Source of the DNA: Caldithrix abyssi
Lineage (GTDB): Bacteria > Calditrichota > Calditrichia > Calditrichales > Calditrichaceae
Direction: 5' to 3'
Length of the DNA: 64,000 bases
Assembly: GCA_011369465.1 (NCBI GenBank)
Contig: DRQG01000142.1
Location: forward strand, 26,147-90,146
In this document: positions 37,029-47,497 of the stretch, piece after piece
Layout of the letters: each line of letters begins with the position of its first letter
Numbering within the stretch: the first letter of the stretch is position 1
The notes under the pieces: model-generated
The model's database searches: none
Told to the model about the DNA's origin: nothing
What the model saw: only the letters and a program-made list of their open reading frames with translations
Program-made: the position numbers and the translations under genes

Positions 37029-38403
37029 AAAAAGCCTTATGTAAAACATTAAGCGCTTTCTTCTCATCCTTTTTAGCTATTACCATCGAAATATTCAGTT
37101 CCGACGAACCCTGGGCAATGGCCGAGATATTGATTTCATTTTCACCCAAAGTCTGAAAAACCCGCCCGGCAATGCCGATCGTATGACGCATCCGTTCGCC
37201 TACCACAGCGATGATGGCCATATCCTTTTCGATAATCACCTCGTTAACCTGTCCATAACGGATTTCGAAATGTAATTTTTTTTCGATGGCCCGTTTGGCT
37301 CGCTGAGCAGAGTCCGGCGTTACGGCCAGACAAATGGAATGCTCGGAAGAAGCCTGAGAAATCAGAATAACGTTGATCTTTTCCTCGGCCAAAGCGCTGA
37401 AAATACGGCCGGCAATGCCTGTAAAGCCCACCATGCCGATACCCTGAATTTGCAGCAGGGCGATGGAATCGATGGACGAGATGCCGCGGATGAGTCCGCC
37501 GTTACCGCCTGCTTCGGAGCGGATAACCGTTCCCTCGAAGGCCGGGTTAAAGGTATTGCGGATGCGAATGGGGATACCTGCTTTTAAAGCCGGCTGCATG
37601 GTTGGCGGATGTAAAACCTTGGCGCCAAAATGAGACAGTTCCATGGCTTCTTCATAGGTCATCTGAGGGATGGAAAAGGCCTCTTTTACTTTGCGCGGGT
37701 CGGCGGTCATCACGCCATCCACATCCGTCCAGATTTCAACCTCTTCCGCCCCGAGCGCAGCGGCGAGCAATGAAGCCGTGAAATCCGATCCCCCGCGCCC
37801 GAGGGTAGTGGTCTCCCGGTTTTCCGTGGAGGCGATAAACCCGGTGGCAATATACAACGTGTTTTCTGCTGAGAAGGTTTGGCGTATATTTTTTTCGCTC
37901 GGATCAATATGTACGCGCGCGCTGCCAAAAGTATTATCGGTAATAATAACGCCGCGCGTGTCGATCAGCCGGTTGACAATATTTCTGTCTTCCAGACAGG
38001 AATGGATAATGTAGGCGGATAAGCGCTCGCCAAAGCTCATGATAAAATCCAGCGTTTTTTTTGTTAATTCTTTTACCAGAAAAATGCCGTACGCTACCTC
38101 TTCGATGTTTTTCATCATAATTTTAATCCGGGTGAGGACATGGCTGCGTTTCTGCAGAGAGAGCAGGGCGTCGGCCGTTTCGATATGCCGCTTTTCCAAC
38201 CGGCTGAACAAACGGCGGTAACTTTCATCGCCCGCCGCGGCCAGCCGGCACATCTCGATGAGTAAATCGGTAACGTCGCCGAAAGCGGAAAACACCGCCG
38301 CTAAAAATGATTCATCTTTAACGTTCGTTTCAAGAATCGATATCACCCGTTCTATGCTTTCCGGAGATCCGACGGACGTCCCGCCAAACTTGAGTACTTT
38401 CAT
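37009..38403 (-). CDS. lysC: Aspartate kinase (monofunctional, two ACT domains)
   Basis: The 464-residue protein begins VLKFGGTSVGSPESI and has TLGRGGSDFTASLLA and EIWTDVDGVMTADPRKV of the kinase domain, then two ACT domains from about residue 310 (IQGIGMVGFTGIAGRIFSAL; MAIIAVVGERMRHTIGIAGR). It makes aspartyl-phosphate, the entry to lysine, threonine and methionine. No homoserine dehydrogenase is fused. It is the last gene of the his-thr operon, 43 bases after thrC. Regulation by threonine and/or lysine via the ACT domains is expected for the family. Confidence 0.96.
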   Translation of the reverse strand: MKVLKFGGTSVGSPESIERVISILETNVKDESFLAAVFSAFGDVTDLLIEMCRLAAAGDESYRRLFSRLEKRHIETADALLSLQKRSHVLTRIKIMMKNIEEVAYGIFLVKELTKKTLDFIMSFGERLSAYIIHSCLEDRNIVNRLIDTRGVIITDNTFGSARVHIDPSEKNIRQTFSAENTLYIATGFIASTENRETTTLGRGGSDFTASLLAAALGAEEVEIWTDVDGVMTADPRKVKEAFSIPQMTYEEAMELSHFGAKVLHPPTMQPALKAGIPIRIRNTFNPAFEGTVIRSEAGGNGGLIRGISSIDSIALLQIQGIGMVGFTGIAGRIFSALAEEKINVILISQASSEHSICLAVTPDSAQRAKRAIEKKLHFEIRYGQVNEVIIEKDMAIIAVVGERMRHTIGIAGRVFQTLGENEINISAIAQGSSELNISMVIAKKDEKKALNVLHKAFFTPPAQ

Positions 38404-38446
38404 ACGATTTTATTCCTACAACTAAATTTAAACTTACATTTTGCAA

Positions 38447-39748
38447 TTAACCGAGCAAACGGATCAACTCTTCTTTGAATACCGTAAAATCATCCTCTAA
38501 AAATTTAGCCTGTTTGGGTTTATTCAAACAAACAGCCAGCCGATCGGGCAGGTCAATGGGTCGTTTCAGAGCCTGCTCCACGCTGTCCCCGAATTTGGCG
38601 GGATGCGCCGTTTCCAGCAGGACGGTTTTTCCACCGTTGAGTTCATCCTTCAATGCTTTCCAGGCTGTATATCCCACCGCGGTATGCGGGTCGAAAATAT
38701 AGCCGAATTTCGCATACCCTTCTCTGATAGCGCTCAACGTTTCCTCATCACTGATGCTTCGACTAAGGATGACCGAGCGAATACGCCGCCGGTCGTTATG
38801 GTATAAATCGAGGATACGGGCAAAATTGCTGGGGTCTCCCACATCCATGGCATTGGACAGCGTGGGAACGGCAGGCCGCGGCTGGGCTTTTCCCTTGTGC
38901 AGAAAATCCGGGAAAAATCGGTTGGCGTTTACAGCGGCAATAAAACGATGAGCGGGCAGGCCCATGGATGCGGCCAGTAAACCGGCGGTCAGGTTGCCGA
39001 AGTTCCCGCTGGGAACCACAAAGTTGAGCTTTTCTTCCCTGTCTTTTAATTGCGCATAAGCCCGAAAATAGTAAAACGACTGGGGCAAAAGGCGGGCGAT
39101 ATTGATGGAATTGGCCGGCGATAGATTGAACCTTCTTTTTAAATCCGCGTCGCGGAAAGCTGTTTTTACCAACCTCTGGCAGCTATCGAATGTGCCCTGT
39201 ATTTCAAAAGCATGGACGTTTCCGCCGATAGTGGTAAGCTGTTGTTCCTGTATTTTGCTGACCATTCCGCTGGGATAAAGCAAGGCAACCGTAACGCCTT
39301 CCATTCCCAAAAAGCCCTGCGCCACCGCACTGCCGGTATCGCCCGAGGTGGCAACCAGCACAACCGTTTTCTTATGCGAATTTTTGGTGTACTCTCTCAA
39401 CAGGGCGGCCAGAAAGCGCGCGCCGAAGTCCTTAAAGGCCAGGGTAGGGCCGTGGAACAGTTCCAGCACGGACAGCGCGCTTTCCAGTTCCACCAGCGGA
39501 GTATCGAAAGTAAATACCTTTTGGCAAATTGCTTCGAGCCGTCCCGGAGATAAATCATCGATAAATCGGCTTGCAATTTGCACGGCCAGTTCGGCGAACG
39601 AAAGCTTATTCAGGCTGCGGATAAGGTTCTCGGAAAGGCGGGGGATGCGTTCGGGCATATACAAACCGCCGTCCGCCGGCATACCCTGCAAAACGGCCTG
39701 ACGAAAGGAAACGAAATGGGTTTTGTTTTTTGTGCTGTAAAATTTCAT
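38447..39748 (-). CDS. thrC: Threonine synthase
   Basis: PLP-dependent enzyme converting O-phosphohomoserine to threonine. The 433-residue chain is of the shorter bacterial class: FHGPTLAFKDFGARF carries the PLP Lys106, VATSGDTGSAVAQG and FVVPSGNFGNLTAGLLA bind cofactor phosphate, and DPHTAVGYTAW is near the C-terminus. It lies between thrB and lysC on the same strand with gaps of 29 and 43 bases. Confidence 0.97.
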   Translation of the reverse strand: MKFYSTKNKTHFVSFRQAVLQGMPADGGLYMPERIPRLSENLIRSLNKLSFAELAVQIASRFIDDLSPGRLEAICQKVFTFDTPLVELESALSVLELFHGPTLAFKDFGARFLAALLREYTKNSHKKTVVLVATSGDTGSAVAQGFLGMEGVTVALLYPSGMVSKIQEQQLTTIGGNVHAFEIQGTFDSCQRLVKTAFRDADLKRRFNLSPANSINIARLLPQSFYYFRAYAQLKDREEKLNFVVPSGNFGNLTAGLLAASMGLPAHRFIAAVNANRFFPDFLHKGKAQPRPAVPTLSNAMDVGDPSNFARILDLYHNDRRRIRSVILSRSISDEETLSAIREGYAKFGYIFDPHTAVGYTAWKALKDELNGGKTVLLETAHPAKFGDSVEQALKRPIDLPDRLAVCLNKPKQAKFLEDDFTVFKEELIRLLG

Positions 39749-39777
39749 ATCGGTTTTCCGTTCAGGTATGGGTTTAT

Positions 39778-40728
39778 TTATCCGCTAATAATTTTGGGCC
39801 CTTGTTTATTAATATCAGAAATATAAACCTCATTGCCGATTTCATTTTCCTGAAATACGGACCGAATGGCCGCGCCGACCTTTTTCGCCAAAGGCAGACC
39901 TTTACAAAAAGCAAATACGGACGGGCCGGAACCGGATATACCGAAGCCGCTGGCGCCCTTCTGAAGCGCCGCCTTTTTCAATGCTTCGTAATGCGGGATG
40001 AGTACGGCTCGATCCGGCTCGGCTACTTCATCATGCAAGGATCGGCGCAGCAGGTCGTAATCGGAAGTCATCAGGGCGATTACCATTCCGGCCACATTGG
40101 CCCATTGGGTGATGGCCTGCTGCAGCGGCAATTGATTTTTGAGCATTTTACGCGCTTCCGAAGTGATGATTTCGATCCGCGGATGGACGACTGCGCAGTA
40201 CAAATCCGGCGGCGTTGGTATGTTGATAATATCATAAGTTGACTTATCGCGGATCAGCACAAAACCGCCGTACAAACAGGCCGCTACATTATCCGGATGC
40301 AGAGCGCCACCGGCGGCGATTCTTTCGCCTTCCAGAGCAAACGGCAAAAGCCGCTCGTTCGATAACGGTTCTTTTAACAAAGCATTGAGCGCAAAAACCG
40401 CGGCTACCGAGCTTGCGGCGCTGGAACCCAATCCGCTGCCGATGGGCATTTTTTTGCGGATTTCCACTTCCAGACCAAAGTCGGCCTGCAGAGTATCCAG
40501 CATACTTTGCAGCGCCCGTCCCGCGGTGTTGTGTTGCGCTTGATAAGGCAACAGACCGCCGTCACCGCTGATCTTTGCAATGGATACGCCGGGATTATCC
40601 GTTACCTGTAACCGCACTTCATCGCCGGGTTCGTTCAGGGCAAACCCGAAAATATCAAATCCGCAGCCCACATTGGCTACCGTGGCCGGGGCAAAAACCC
40701 GGACATTCTCTCTATGTAACGCAATCAT
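39778..40728 (-). CDS. thrB: Homoserine kinase
   Basis: GHMP-family kinase of 316 residues. The signature PIGSGLGSSAASS is at ~95-107, the N-terminus has VFAPATVANVGCGFDIFG, and the C-terminal motif KGASGFGISGSGPSVFAF is present. It phosphorylates homoserine before ThrC acts. The start lies six bases after the hisIE stop, so thrB is physically coupled to the his genes. Confidence 0.97.
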   Translation of the reverse strand: MIALHRENVRVFAPATVANVGCGFDIFGFALNEPGDEVRLQVTDNPGVSIAKISGDGGLLPYQAQHNTAGRALQSMLDTLQADFGLEVEIRKKMPIGSGLGSSAASSVAAVFALNALLKEPLSNERLLPFALEGERIAAGGALHPDNVAACLYGGFVLIRDKSTYDIINIPTPPDLYCAVVHPRIEIITSEARKMLKNQLPLQQAITQWANVAGMVIALMTSDYDLLRRSLHDEVAEPDRAVLIPHYEALKKAALQKGASGFGISGSGPSVFAFCKGLPLAKKVGAAIRSVFQENEIGNEVYISDINKQGPKIISG

Positions 40729-40734
40729 TTTCGT

Positions 40735-41343
40735 TCACCTATCCGCCTTTTTTCCATGTCTTTGAACCAGCACATCTTCCACATCCTGCAAGGTAAGGTC
40801 CTGTGATTGCAGCAAAACCAGCAAATGATACAGCAGATCGGCTGCTTCTTCTTTTAATGCCGCGGGTTCTCCGGATATGGCTTCAAGAATGGTTTCGGAA
40901 GCTTCTTCCCCGACTTTTTGGGCGATGCGTTTTACGCCTTGTTCCAGCAGGCGATTCGTGTACGAACCGGGTTGGGGATGGTTTTTACGCTGCTCGATAA
41001 TTTTTTCCAGCCTGTAAAGGAACAGCGTATCGGGATGATTTATTTCGGCAAAGCAGGTGTCCCGGCCGGTATGGCACACAGGCCCCGCCGGTCTGGCTTT
41101 GATGAGCAGCGCATCGCCGTCGCAGTCGATTAATATCTCATCCACATAGAGATAATTCCCCGACGTTTCGCCTTTGGTCCACAGCGTTTGGCGCGAGCGG
41201 CTGTAGAAGGTGACCTGTTTTTGCCGTCGTGTTTTATTGTAAGCCTCTTTGTTCATATAGCCCAGCATCAGCACTTTGCCGCTACTGCTGTCCTGAACGA
41301 TGGCCGGAACCAGCCCGTTCATCTTTTCAAAATCGATATTCAT
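40735..41343 (-). CDS. hisI: Bifunctional phosphoribosyl-AMP cyclohydrolase / phosphoribosyl-ATP pyrophosphatase
   Basis: HisIE fusion of 202 residues. The HisI part (1-~110) shows [27 protein letters not shown] and the zinc/metal region [20 protein letters not shown]. The HisE part (~115-202) shows the acidic helix pattern [10 protein letters not shown] and [14 protein letters not shown]. It catalyses steps 2 and 3 of histidine synthesis. The start overlaps the hisF stop by four bases. Confidence 0.97.
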   Translation of the reverse strand: MNIDFEKMNGLVPAIVQDSSSGKVLMLGYMNKEAYNKTRRQKQVTFYSRSRQTLWTKGETSGNYLYVDEILIDCDGDALLIKARPAGPVCHTGRDTCFAEINHPDTLFLYRLEKIIEQRKNHPQPGSYTNRLLEQGVKRIAQKVGEEASETILEAISGEPAALKEEAADLLYHLLVLLQSQDLTLQDVEDVLVQRHGKKADR

Positions 41344-42095
41344 AATCGCACCGTGATATTTAGTTTATGTAAATATTCTTTAAGTTGCGGTATCGGTATC
41401 TCGCCGAAATGGAATACGCTGGCCGCCAGCGCGGCGTCGGCTTTGCCTTCGGTAAACACCTCGGCAAAGTGCTGCATCGAACCCGCTCCGCCGGAAGCGA
41501 TAATGGGCACCGGCAGCATTTCGGATAGACGGGCCGTGATGTCCAATGCAAAGCCCTTTTTGGTGCCGTCATGGTTCATGGAAGTGAGCAGGATTTCCCC
41601 GGCGCCGCGTTCAACCGCTTCTTTGGCCCATTCTGCCGCTCGTTTGGGCGTGGGCGTGCGTCCGCCGTGCACATACACAAACCAGTCGTCCCGCTCATGG
41701 CGCGCGTCGATGGCCAGCACGATGCACTGGCTGCCGAAGCGGGCGGCCAGTTGATCCAATAAAGGCGGATTGGCCACCGCGGCGGAATTGACGGAAATTT
41801 TATCGGCGCCGGAATCCAAAAGAACGGCCACATCTTCCACGCTGCGGATGCCGCCTCCCACGGTAAAAGGAATGCTGAGCGCTTGCGAAATTTTTTTGAC
41901 CAGGCTGACCAGCGTTTCCCGCTTTTCCACCGTGGCGGTGATGTCCAGAAAAACCAGTTCGTCCGCGCCCTGCCGTACGTACTCGACCGCCAGCTCCAGC
42001 GGATCGCCGGCCTGCCGGATATTGACAAAATTAACGCCTTTTACGGTTTGCCCGTTGTGAATATCCAGACAGGGGATAATGCGTTTGCTTAACAT
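41340..42095 (-). CDS. hisF: Imidazole glycerol phosphate synthase, cyclase subunit
   Basis: TIM-barrel protein of 251 residues with the start motif [18 protein letters not shown] (catalytic Asp11), [12 protein letters not shown], the second catalytic Asp in [33 protein letters not shown] and [10 protein letters not shown]. It closes the imidazole ring using ammonia from HisH. It overlaps hisA by seven bases and hisIE by four. Confidence 0.98.
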   Translation of the reverse strand: MLSKRIIPCLDIHNGQTVKGVNFVNIRQAGDPLELAVEYVRQGADELVFLDITATVEKRETLVSLVKKISQALSIPFTVGGGIRSVEDVAVLLDSGADKISVNSAAVANPPLLDQLAARFGSQCIVLAIDARHERDDWFVYVHGGRTPTPKRAAEWAKEAVERGAGEILLTSMNHDGTKKGFALDITARLSEMLPVPIIASGGAGSMQHFAEVFTEGKADAALAASVFHFGEIPIPQLKEYLHKLNITVRL

Positions 42096-42811
42096 AAAAA
42101 CGATTCCAGTTGCTTTAAAGTTATTTTGCCTTCGTACAATGCCTTGCCGATGATAACGCCGTCAATTTTTCGGCGGTTCAGCTCATTTACATCCTCAATC
42201 GCGCTCACGCCGCCGCTGGCAATCAGGTATAATTCGGGGTGATTCTTTTTAATCGATTTATAGAGCGCGAAAGCCGGGCCTTTCAGCGCGCCGTCGCGAG
42301 CCACATCGGTGCTGATGATCTGGCGGATGCCTAATGTTGCGTATTCCGATAAAAAGGCCTCCAGCGTCAAAGCGCTGGTATCCTGCCAGCCGGAAACCGC
42401 GATGTAACCGTTTTTCACGTCCGCGCCCAGAATGATCTTTTCCGCGCCGAATTCCGACAGCCATTCGGCAGCCCGTTCTTTATGATGCACGGCAACGCTG
42501 CCGGCGGTAATTTGCCGGGCGCCGCAATCAAACGCCCTCCGGATGTCTTCCGTGGTGCGTAGCCCGCCGCCGAAGTCGATATGCAACTGCGTGTGCGCCG
42601 CAATGGATTCCAGCACCCGGTGATTAACCGTTTTTCCCTGCCGGGCGCCGTCAAGGTCCACCAAATGCAGACGGTGGACTCCGGCCGCTTCAAACTCTCG
42701 GGCGACCTCCAGCGGGTCGTCGGCATAAATCTTTTTTCTGGCATAATCGCCCTGCGTCAACCGCACGCATTTACCATCGATGATGTCGATGGCCGGAATA
42801 ATGGTAATCAT
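42089..42811 (-). CDS. hisA: Phosphoribosylformimino-AICAR-phosphate isomerase
   Basis: TIM-barrel isomerase of 240 residues: [20 protein letters not shown] with catalytic Asp8, [42 protein letters not shown] with the second catalytic Asp, and [12 protein letters not shown]. It makes the HisF/HisH substrate. A 413-base gap containing a MITE-like element separates it from hisH upstream. Confidence 0.98.
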   Translation of the reverse strand: MITIIPAIDIIDGKCVRLTQGDYARKKIYADDPLEVAREFEAAGVHRLHLVDLDGARQGKTVNHRVLESIAAHTQLHIDFGGGLRTTEDIRRAFDCGARQITAGSVAVHHKERAAEWLSEFGAEKIILGADVKNGYIAVSGWQDTSALTLEAFLSEYATLGIRQIISTDVARDGALKGPAFALYKSIKKNHPELYLIASGGVSAIEDVNELNRRKIDGVIIGKALYEGKITLKQLESFLC

Positions 42812-42885
42812 AGCATCTCTTCTTAAAATAAATTGAAAATCGGCTTATCCGGGATAGGAAATCACCTCGGCAAAAAATATTGACC

Positions 42886-43216
42886 CTCCCCTTAAAAAGG
42901 GTACTGCGAATAAAATGTCACCCTGAACCCTGGCCTGACGCCAAAAGGTCATGCTGAACTCGTTTCAGCATCCACAAAACCAAAGTTGGGATTCCGAATC
43001 AAGTTCGGAATGACGTACCGAGTCATGCTGAGCCTTGGCCTGACGGTAGGAAGGCTCGTTTCAGCATCCCATGTTTTATGGGGCAGGATTCCGATCCCGA
43101 CGGGGCGGGACGGAATGACGTAACCTGTCATGTTGAACCCGTTTCAACATCCTATGTTTTACAGCACGGGATTCCGGAACAAGCCCGGAATGACTTCTAC
43201 AACCTTTTTAGAGTGG
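42886..43216. mobile_element. MITE-like element, copy 2, inside the his operon
   Basis: A ~331-bp block begins CCCCTTAAAAAGGGTACTGC and ends CCTTTTTAGAGTGG (43203-43216). It has the same termini and the same internal two-hairpin units (ATGCTGAAC...TTTCAGCAT; ATTCCGGAACAAGCCCGGAAT) as the copy at 18313-18639. The sequence CCCATGTTTTATGGGGCAGG is shared exactly. It lies between hisH and hisA and must be transcribed with them unless it stops or restarts transcription. The remaining bases of the 413-base gap show nothing else. Confidence 0.75.
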
Positions 43217-43224
43217 GCCCATAA

Positions 43225-43806
43225 TTACAACCGTAAAAAATTATCTAAAATCTTTTCACCCGCCGCTCCGCTTTTTTCCGGATGAAACTGAACGGCGAAA
43301 AAATTATCCTTCTGCACAGCCGATTGAAAGGGCGCCAGGTAATCCGTTTGAGCGCAGCCCTGTTTGTTTAAGGGCAGGTAGTAACTGTGTACAAAATAGA
43401 CGTAGCTGTTTTCCGGCACATCTTCAAACAGCGGCCCGCGCAGATTGTAAATGGTATTCCATCCGATGTGGGGCACCTTGCCTTCGGCCGGAAATTTTCG
43501 GATATCCTCCGGAATGATATCCAGACATTTCGTATCATTTTCTGCGCTGCGGCGGGCCATCAACTGCAGGCCCAGGCAAATCCCCAAAAGCGGTTGAGTT
43601 AACTGGGGAATCAATTCGGCTAAACCCTTCTCTTTAAGGTATGCCATGGCCGAACTGGCTTCGCCCACGCCGGGAAAGATGACCTTATCCGCCGACCGGA
43701 TGATTTGCGGATCGTCGCTTACGGTGGATTGGAAACCCAGTCTCTGCAAAGCCATTTTGACGGAGCGGATGTTTCCGGCATTGTATTTGATGATGACAAT
43801 ATTCAT
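43225..43806 (-). CDS. hisH: Imidazole glycerol phosphate synthase, glutamine amidotransferase subunit
   Basis: Class I glutamine amidotransferase of 193 residues: FPGVGEASSAM forms the oxyanion region, LLGICLGLQLM carries the nucleophile Cys and VQFHPEKSG the His/Glu pair. It delivers ammonia to HisF. It starts directly after the hisB stop with no gap. Confidence 0.97.
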   Translation of the reverse strand: MNIVIIKYNAGNIRSVKMALQRLGFQSTVSDDPQIIRSADKVIFPGVGEASSAMAYLKEKGLAELIPQLTQPLLGICLGLQLMARRSAENDTKCLDIIPEDIRKFPAEGKVPHIGWNTIYNLRGPLFEDVPENSYVYFVHSYYLPLNKQGCAQTDYLAPFQSAVQKDNFFAVQFHPEKSGAAGEKILDNFLRL

Positions 43807-44898
43807 TTACAGCTTCCCCTTGGAACTGGGCACCCGGTTGCTGAACGGGTCTTTGCGAACCGCCATTTTGACGGAGCGGCCCAGCGCTTTGAAAATAGCT
43901 TCGATTTTATGGTGCTCGTTCTCGCCTTCGGCCCGGATATACAAATTGCAGCCTGCCGCGACGACAAAGGATTTAAAAAAATGTTTGAACATTTCCGTTG
44001 GCATGGCGCCGATCTTTTCTCTTTTAAATTCAGCCTGCCAGACCAGTTCCGGCCGTCCCGAAAAATCCACAGCCAGTTGGCACACCGATTCATCCATCGG
44101 CAGAAAAAAACCGTATCGTTCGATGCCGCGTTTGTCGCCCAGCGCCCGGCGTATCGCTTCGCCCAACGCCAGCGCCACATCCTCGGTGGTGTGGTGCTCG
44201 TCCACATGTAAATCGCCCGTGGCTTCAATCGTCAAATCGCAGGCGCAGTGGCTGGCGAACAACTCCAGCATGTGGTCCAGAAAACCGATGCCGGTGGATA
44301 TGGCTGCTCTGCCGCCGCCTTCTAAAGCGATTTGCACCAGCACATCGGTTTCGCGGGTGGTGCGCCGTATTTCGGCAGCGCGTTGCTGCCGGCGCAGAAA
44401 AGTGTATATTTCCTGCCAGTCATCCGTGTTCAAAACGGCATCTTTATGCTTATCTTTGCCGAAACAGATGGCCTGCGCGCCCAGATTTTTGGCCAATTGC
44501 ACGTCGCTGTCGCGGTCGCCGATTACAAAGGAATGGGCCAAATCATAATCCCCGTTCAAATAATCCTTCAGCATGGCCGTTCCCGGTTTGCGGGTAGGCG
44601 CCTTGTCTTCGGGCAGGCTGGAATCGATGTGGACGGCCGCAAAACGGACGCCCTCGTTTTCCAACAGTTGCATCATCTTATTATGCGCCGGCCAAAAATC
44701 TTCTTCCGGAAAAGAGGCCGTACCCAACCCGTCCTGATTGGTGACCATGACCAACTCATAATCCGTTTCCGCAGCAATGCGGTGCAAAGCGACAATCACC
44801 CCCGGAACAAATTCCAGCTTTTCAAGGGAATCCACCTGCTCATCCGGCGGTTCCACGATAATGGTGCCGTCGCGGTCGATAAATAAAACTTTTTTCAT
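43807..44898 (-). CDS. hisB: Bifunctional histidinol-phosphatase / imidazoleglycerol-phosphate dehydratase
   Basis: The 363-residue chain joins an N-terminal HAD phosphatase (FIDRDGTI with D8 and D10; [17 protein letters not shown]) to a C-terminal dehydratase (~172-363) with the two metal-binding motifs [13 protein letters not shown] and [18 protein letters not shown], and a later [13 protein letters not shown]. It performs steps 6 and 8 of histidine synthesis, as in enterobacterial HisB. The start overlaps the hisC stop by four bases. Confidence 0.97.
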   Translation of the reverse strand: MKKVLFIDRDGTIIVEPPDEQVDSLEKLEFVPGVIVALHRIAAETDYELVMVTNQDGLGTASFPEEDFWPAHNKMMQLLENEGVRFAAVHIDSSLPEDKAPTRKPGTAMLKDYLNGDYDLAHSFVIGDRDSDVQLAKNLGAQAICFGKDKHKDAVLNTDDWQEIYTFLRRQQRAAEIRRTTRETDVLVQIALEGGGRAAISTGIGFLDHMLELFASHCACDLTIEATGDLHVDEHHTTEDVALALGEAIRRALGDKRGIERYGFFLPMDESVCQLAVDFSGRPELVWQAEFKREKIGAMPTEMFKHFFKSFVVAAGCNLYIRAEGENEHHKIEAIFKALGRSVKMAVRKDPFSNRVPSSKGKL

Positions 44899-45956
44899 TT
44901 TTGTGGCTCCAATTCACTTAATGCCTGCATCAGACGTTCGTTTTCCTGCGGATTGCCCACGGTGATACGCAGACAGGACGGACAATGCGGGATAGCGGAA
45001 CGATTGCGCACCACGATGTTTTGTTTTAACAAATGTCTTTGCACAGCCTCGGCGTCGGGCAAAGCTACCAGAATAAAATTAGCCTCGGATGGATACACTT
45101 TTTCCACAAAAGAAAGCGACTGCAAAAAACGCGATAATTTTTCCCGTTCGGATTTTATGGTCGCAATCATTTGCCCGAGGCGTTTTTTTTGCCTGAAAGC
45201 CGCCAGCGCGGCCTCTTGACTGAGTGCGCTGACGTTATAGGGCGGCTTGATGGAATTCAGGGCGTCGATAATATCCCGCTGAGCGAAAGCCATACCCAGC
45301 CGGGCGCCGGCCAGCCCGCGCGCTTTGGAAAGCGTTTGCAGTATGACCAGATTGGGAAATTCCGCCAGACGGGTTTTCCAGGATGGCCGATCCGCAAAAT
45401 CAATATAGGCTTCGTCCAGTATCACCAGACCGCCAAAGTCTTTTAGGAGCATTTCGATATCGTTATCCGCCAGGCGGTTGCCGGTGGGATTGTTGGGTGA
45501 ACAAATAAAAATCAGCTTAACGGCGCTATCTGTCTGTATGGTTTTACGGATGGCAGCTAAATTCATCTGAAAATCACTCTGCAGCGGCACTTGGCAAACG
45601 GGCACATTGTTTACTGCCGCGGAAACCGCATACATTCCATACGTAGGGGGCATAATCAATATCTTATCCGTTGCCGGTTCGCAAAAAGCGCGTATCAGTA
45701 AATCGATGGCTTCGTCGCTGCCGTTGCCCAAAAAGATATTATCCGCTTTCAAGCCCGAGTCCGCACTGATAATCGCTTTCAGTTCGCGCTGCAGAGGATC
45801 GGGATAGCGGTTCAGATTATCATTCAGCGGACTGCCCAGCGCGTTCTCATTAGCGTCCAGAAAAACGGTGTCCTTCTGCCACTTCGTTTCATCGCGCGCC
45901 GAACGGTAGGGTTGGAAATTGTGCAGGTGCGGACGCAGTAATTTATTTACATCCAT
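44895..45956 (-). CDS. hisC: Histidinol-phosphate aminotransferase
   Basis: Fold-type I PLP aminotransferase of 353 residues. [20 protein letters not shown] is the N-terminal mark, [11 protein letters not shown] and [11 protein letters not shown] hold cofactor, [15 protein letters not shown] carries the PLP Lys, and [19 protein letters not shown] is the C-terminal signature with the phosphate-binding Arg. The start overlaps the hisD stop by one base. Confidence 0.97.
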   Translation of the reverse strand: MDVNKLLRPHLHNFQPYRSARDETKWQKDTVFLDANENALGSPLNDNLNRYPDPLQRELKAIISADSGLKADNIFLGNGSDEAIDLLIRAFCEPATDKILIMPPTYGMYAVSAAVNNVPVCQVPLQSDFQMNLAAIRKTIQTDSAVKLIFICSPNNPTGNRLADNDIEMLLKDFGGLVILDEAYIDFADRPSWKTRLAEFPNLVILQTLSKARGLAGARLGMAFAQRDIIDALNSIKPPYNVSALSQEAALAAFRQKKRLGQMIATIKSEREKLSRFLQSLSFVEKVYPSEANFILVALPDAEAVQRHLLKQNIVVRNRSAIPHCPSCLRITVGNPQENERLMQALSELEPQK

Positions 45957-47251
45957 TAAAGTTCTCCTTCCATCGTTTCCATGCGAACGGTAACGGAAAG
46001 CGCATGGGCCTGCAACTGTTCGGCTTCGGCCATGGTTTGCACCGCCGGCGCCAGAGCCTGTAAACCCGTCCGGCTAAGCTGCTGAAAGAAGATCGTCTTC
46101 CGAAAACTATCCACGGATAAACCGCTGTGGTTACGGGCGAAACCGTATGTGGGCAGGGTATGGTTCGGGCCGGAGGCATAGTCGCCGGCTGCTTCCGGGC
46201 TATAGGCTCCCACAAACACGGATGCGGCATTGCGCACCTTATCGGCCAGAAAAAGTGCATTGTCCGTTTGCAGGATAAGATGTTCGGGCGCGTAGGCGTT
46301 GGAAAACTCCATGGCGCGCTGCAAATCGTCAAAGACGATAAAGCGGCTGTTTTGCAGACTTTTTTCGATGATCGCCCGGCGCGGCAACTCGCCAACGAGC
46401 GATTGTATTTCTATCCACACGCGTTCAATCAGGCTTTTGCTGTTGGAAAGCAGCACCGCCTGGCTGTCCAGGCCGTGTTCGGCCTGGGCCAGAAGATCGG
46501 CGGCGGTAAAACGCGGGTTGGCGCTATCATCGGCGATAACCAGTACTTCCGACGGACCGGCGGGCATGTCGATAGCCACACCGTAGCGGGCTGCCATTTG
46601 CTTGGCCAGTGTTACGTAAGCGTTTCCCGGACCAAACAGCTTATCCACCGCCGGAACGCTTTCCGTCCCGAAGGTCAGCGCGGCAATGGCCTGTGCGCCG
46701 CCCAGTTTAAAAACGGTTTTTGTTCCGCATAATTGCGCTGCGTAAAGTATGGCCGGATGAACCGTACCGTCTTTGCGGGGCGGAGTGCAGATAATAATCT
46801 GTTCACACCCGGCCAATCGGGCGGGTACGGCCAGCATAAGCACCGTGGAAAAAAGAGGCGCGCTGCCGCCCGGTATGTAAAGTCCCACTTTGCCTATGGG
46901 CGTCTTCTTTTGCCGGCAAACCACACCGGGTAATACCTCGACTTCAACGTCGTTGTTCATAGCAGCGCGATGGAAGTTTTCGATATTTTCCCTGGCCTGA
47001 CCGATGGCCGTTTTAAGCGCATCGGACAGCGTGGCAGCGGCGGAAGCAAATTCTTTCTCTGCGGTCATTAGAGAGGATAGCTGCGCTCCGTCTAACTGCC
47101 GGGTGTAGCGCAGCAGGGCTTTATCGCCCTCACATCGGACCTTGTTCATAATATCTTCTACCGCCGGTTCAATGGACGATGTATCCTGTTGCGGCCGTTG
47201 GCACAGCCTGGGCCATTGCTCTTCCGGCGGGTTTTCATAAATCCGAATCAT
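45956..47251 (-). CDS. hisD: Histidinol dehydrogenase
   Basis: From ATG 47251 the protein has 431 residues and begins MIRIYENPPEEQW; an in-frame TTG ten codons upstream is possible but unneeded. Family marks are VGLYIPGGSAPLFSTVLML, KLGGAQAIAALTFGTESVP, IDMPAGPSEVLVIAD, LAQAEHGLDSQAVLLS and GDYASGPNHTLPTYGFAR. It oxidises histidinol to histidine in two NAD-dependent steps at a zinc site. The ~246-base gap to proC contains a long hairpin. Confidence 0.97.
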   Translation of the reverse strand: MIRIYENPPEEQWPRLCQRPQQDTSSIEPAVEDIMNKVRCEGDKALLRYTRQLDGAQLSSLMTAEKEFASAAATLSDALKTAIGQARENIENFHRAAMNNDVEVEVLPGVVCRQKKTPIGKVGLYIPGGSAPLFSTVLMLAVPARLAGCEQIIICTPPRKDGTVHPAILYAAQLCGTKTVFKLGGAQAIAALTFGTESVPAVDKLFGPGNAYVTLAKQMAARYGVAIDMPAGPSEVLVIADDSANPRFTAADLLAQAEHGLDSQAVLLSNSKSLIERVWIEIQSLVGELPRRAIIEKSLQNSRFIVFDDLQRAMEFSNAYAPEHLILQTDNALFLADKVRNAASVFVGAYSPEAAGDYASGPNHTLPTYGFARNHSGLSVDSFRKTIFFQQLSRTGLQALAPAVQTMAEAEQLQAHALSVTVRMETMEGEL

Positions 47252-47367
47252 TTGTTTTATCCCAATATCATTACTGTCCAAAATAATTTATCTTGATAAA
47301 AATAGGCATTGTTTTATAAGAAGTTACAACAATAATTATCTTCATTGTCAAATCTGCCCATCCGCCA

Positions 47368-47427
47368 ACTCTCCCCCTTGGTCCCCCTCTCTTTTCGAAA
47401 GAGAGGGGGAATTAAAGGGGGTGAGTT
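47368..47427. repeat. Long hairpin in the proC-hisD gap
   Basis: CCCCCTCTCTTT (47383-47394) pairs perfectly with AAAGAGAGGGGG (47398-47409) over a three-base loop; the outer arms AACTCTCCCCCTT (47368-47380) and AAGGGGGTGAGTT (about 47414-47427) pair with one mismatch. There is no adjacent U-tract. The CCCTC/GAGGG words resemble a dispersed repeat seen in many bacteria. A TTGACA on the minus strand (47346-47351) has no good -10, so an internal hisD promoter is not supported. Confidence 0.7.
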
Positions 47428-47497
47428 GCCATTTTCAGCAAGCAGGATAGTCTTTTAATTTCTATTTTGGACAAGTATGTCCCAATATAAAATTAAA

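Noticed and set aside
47252..47281. TTG 47281 as the hisD start.
   Set aside because: It adds ten residues not expected in the family and has no ribosome site; ATG 47251 gives the normal N-terminus.
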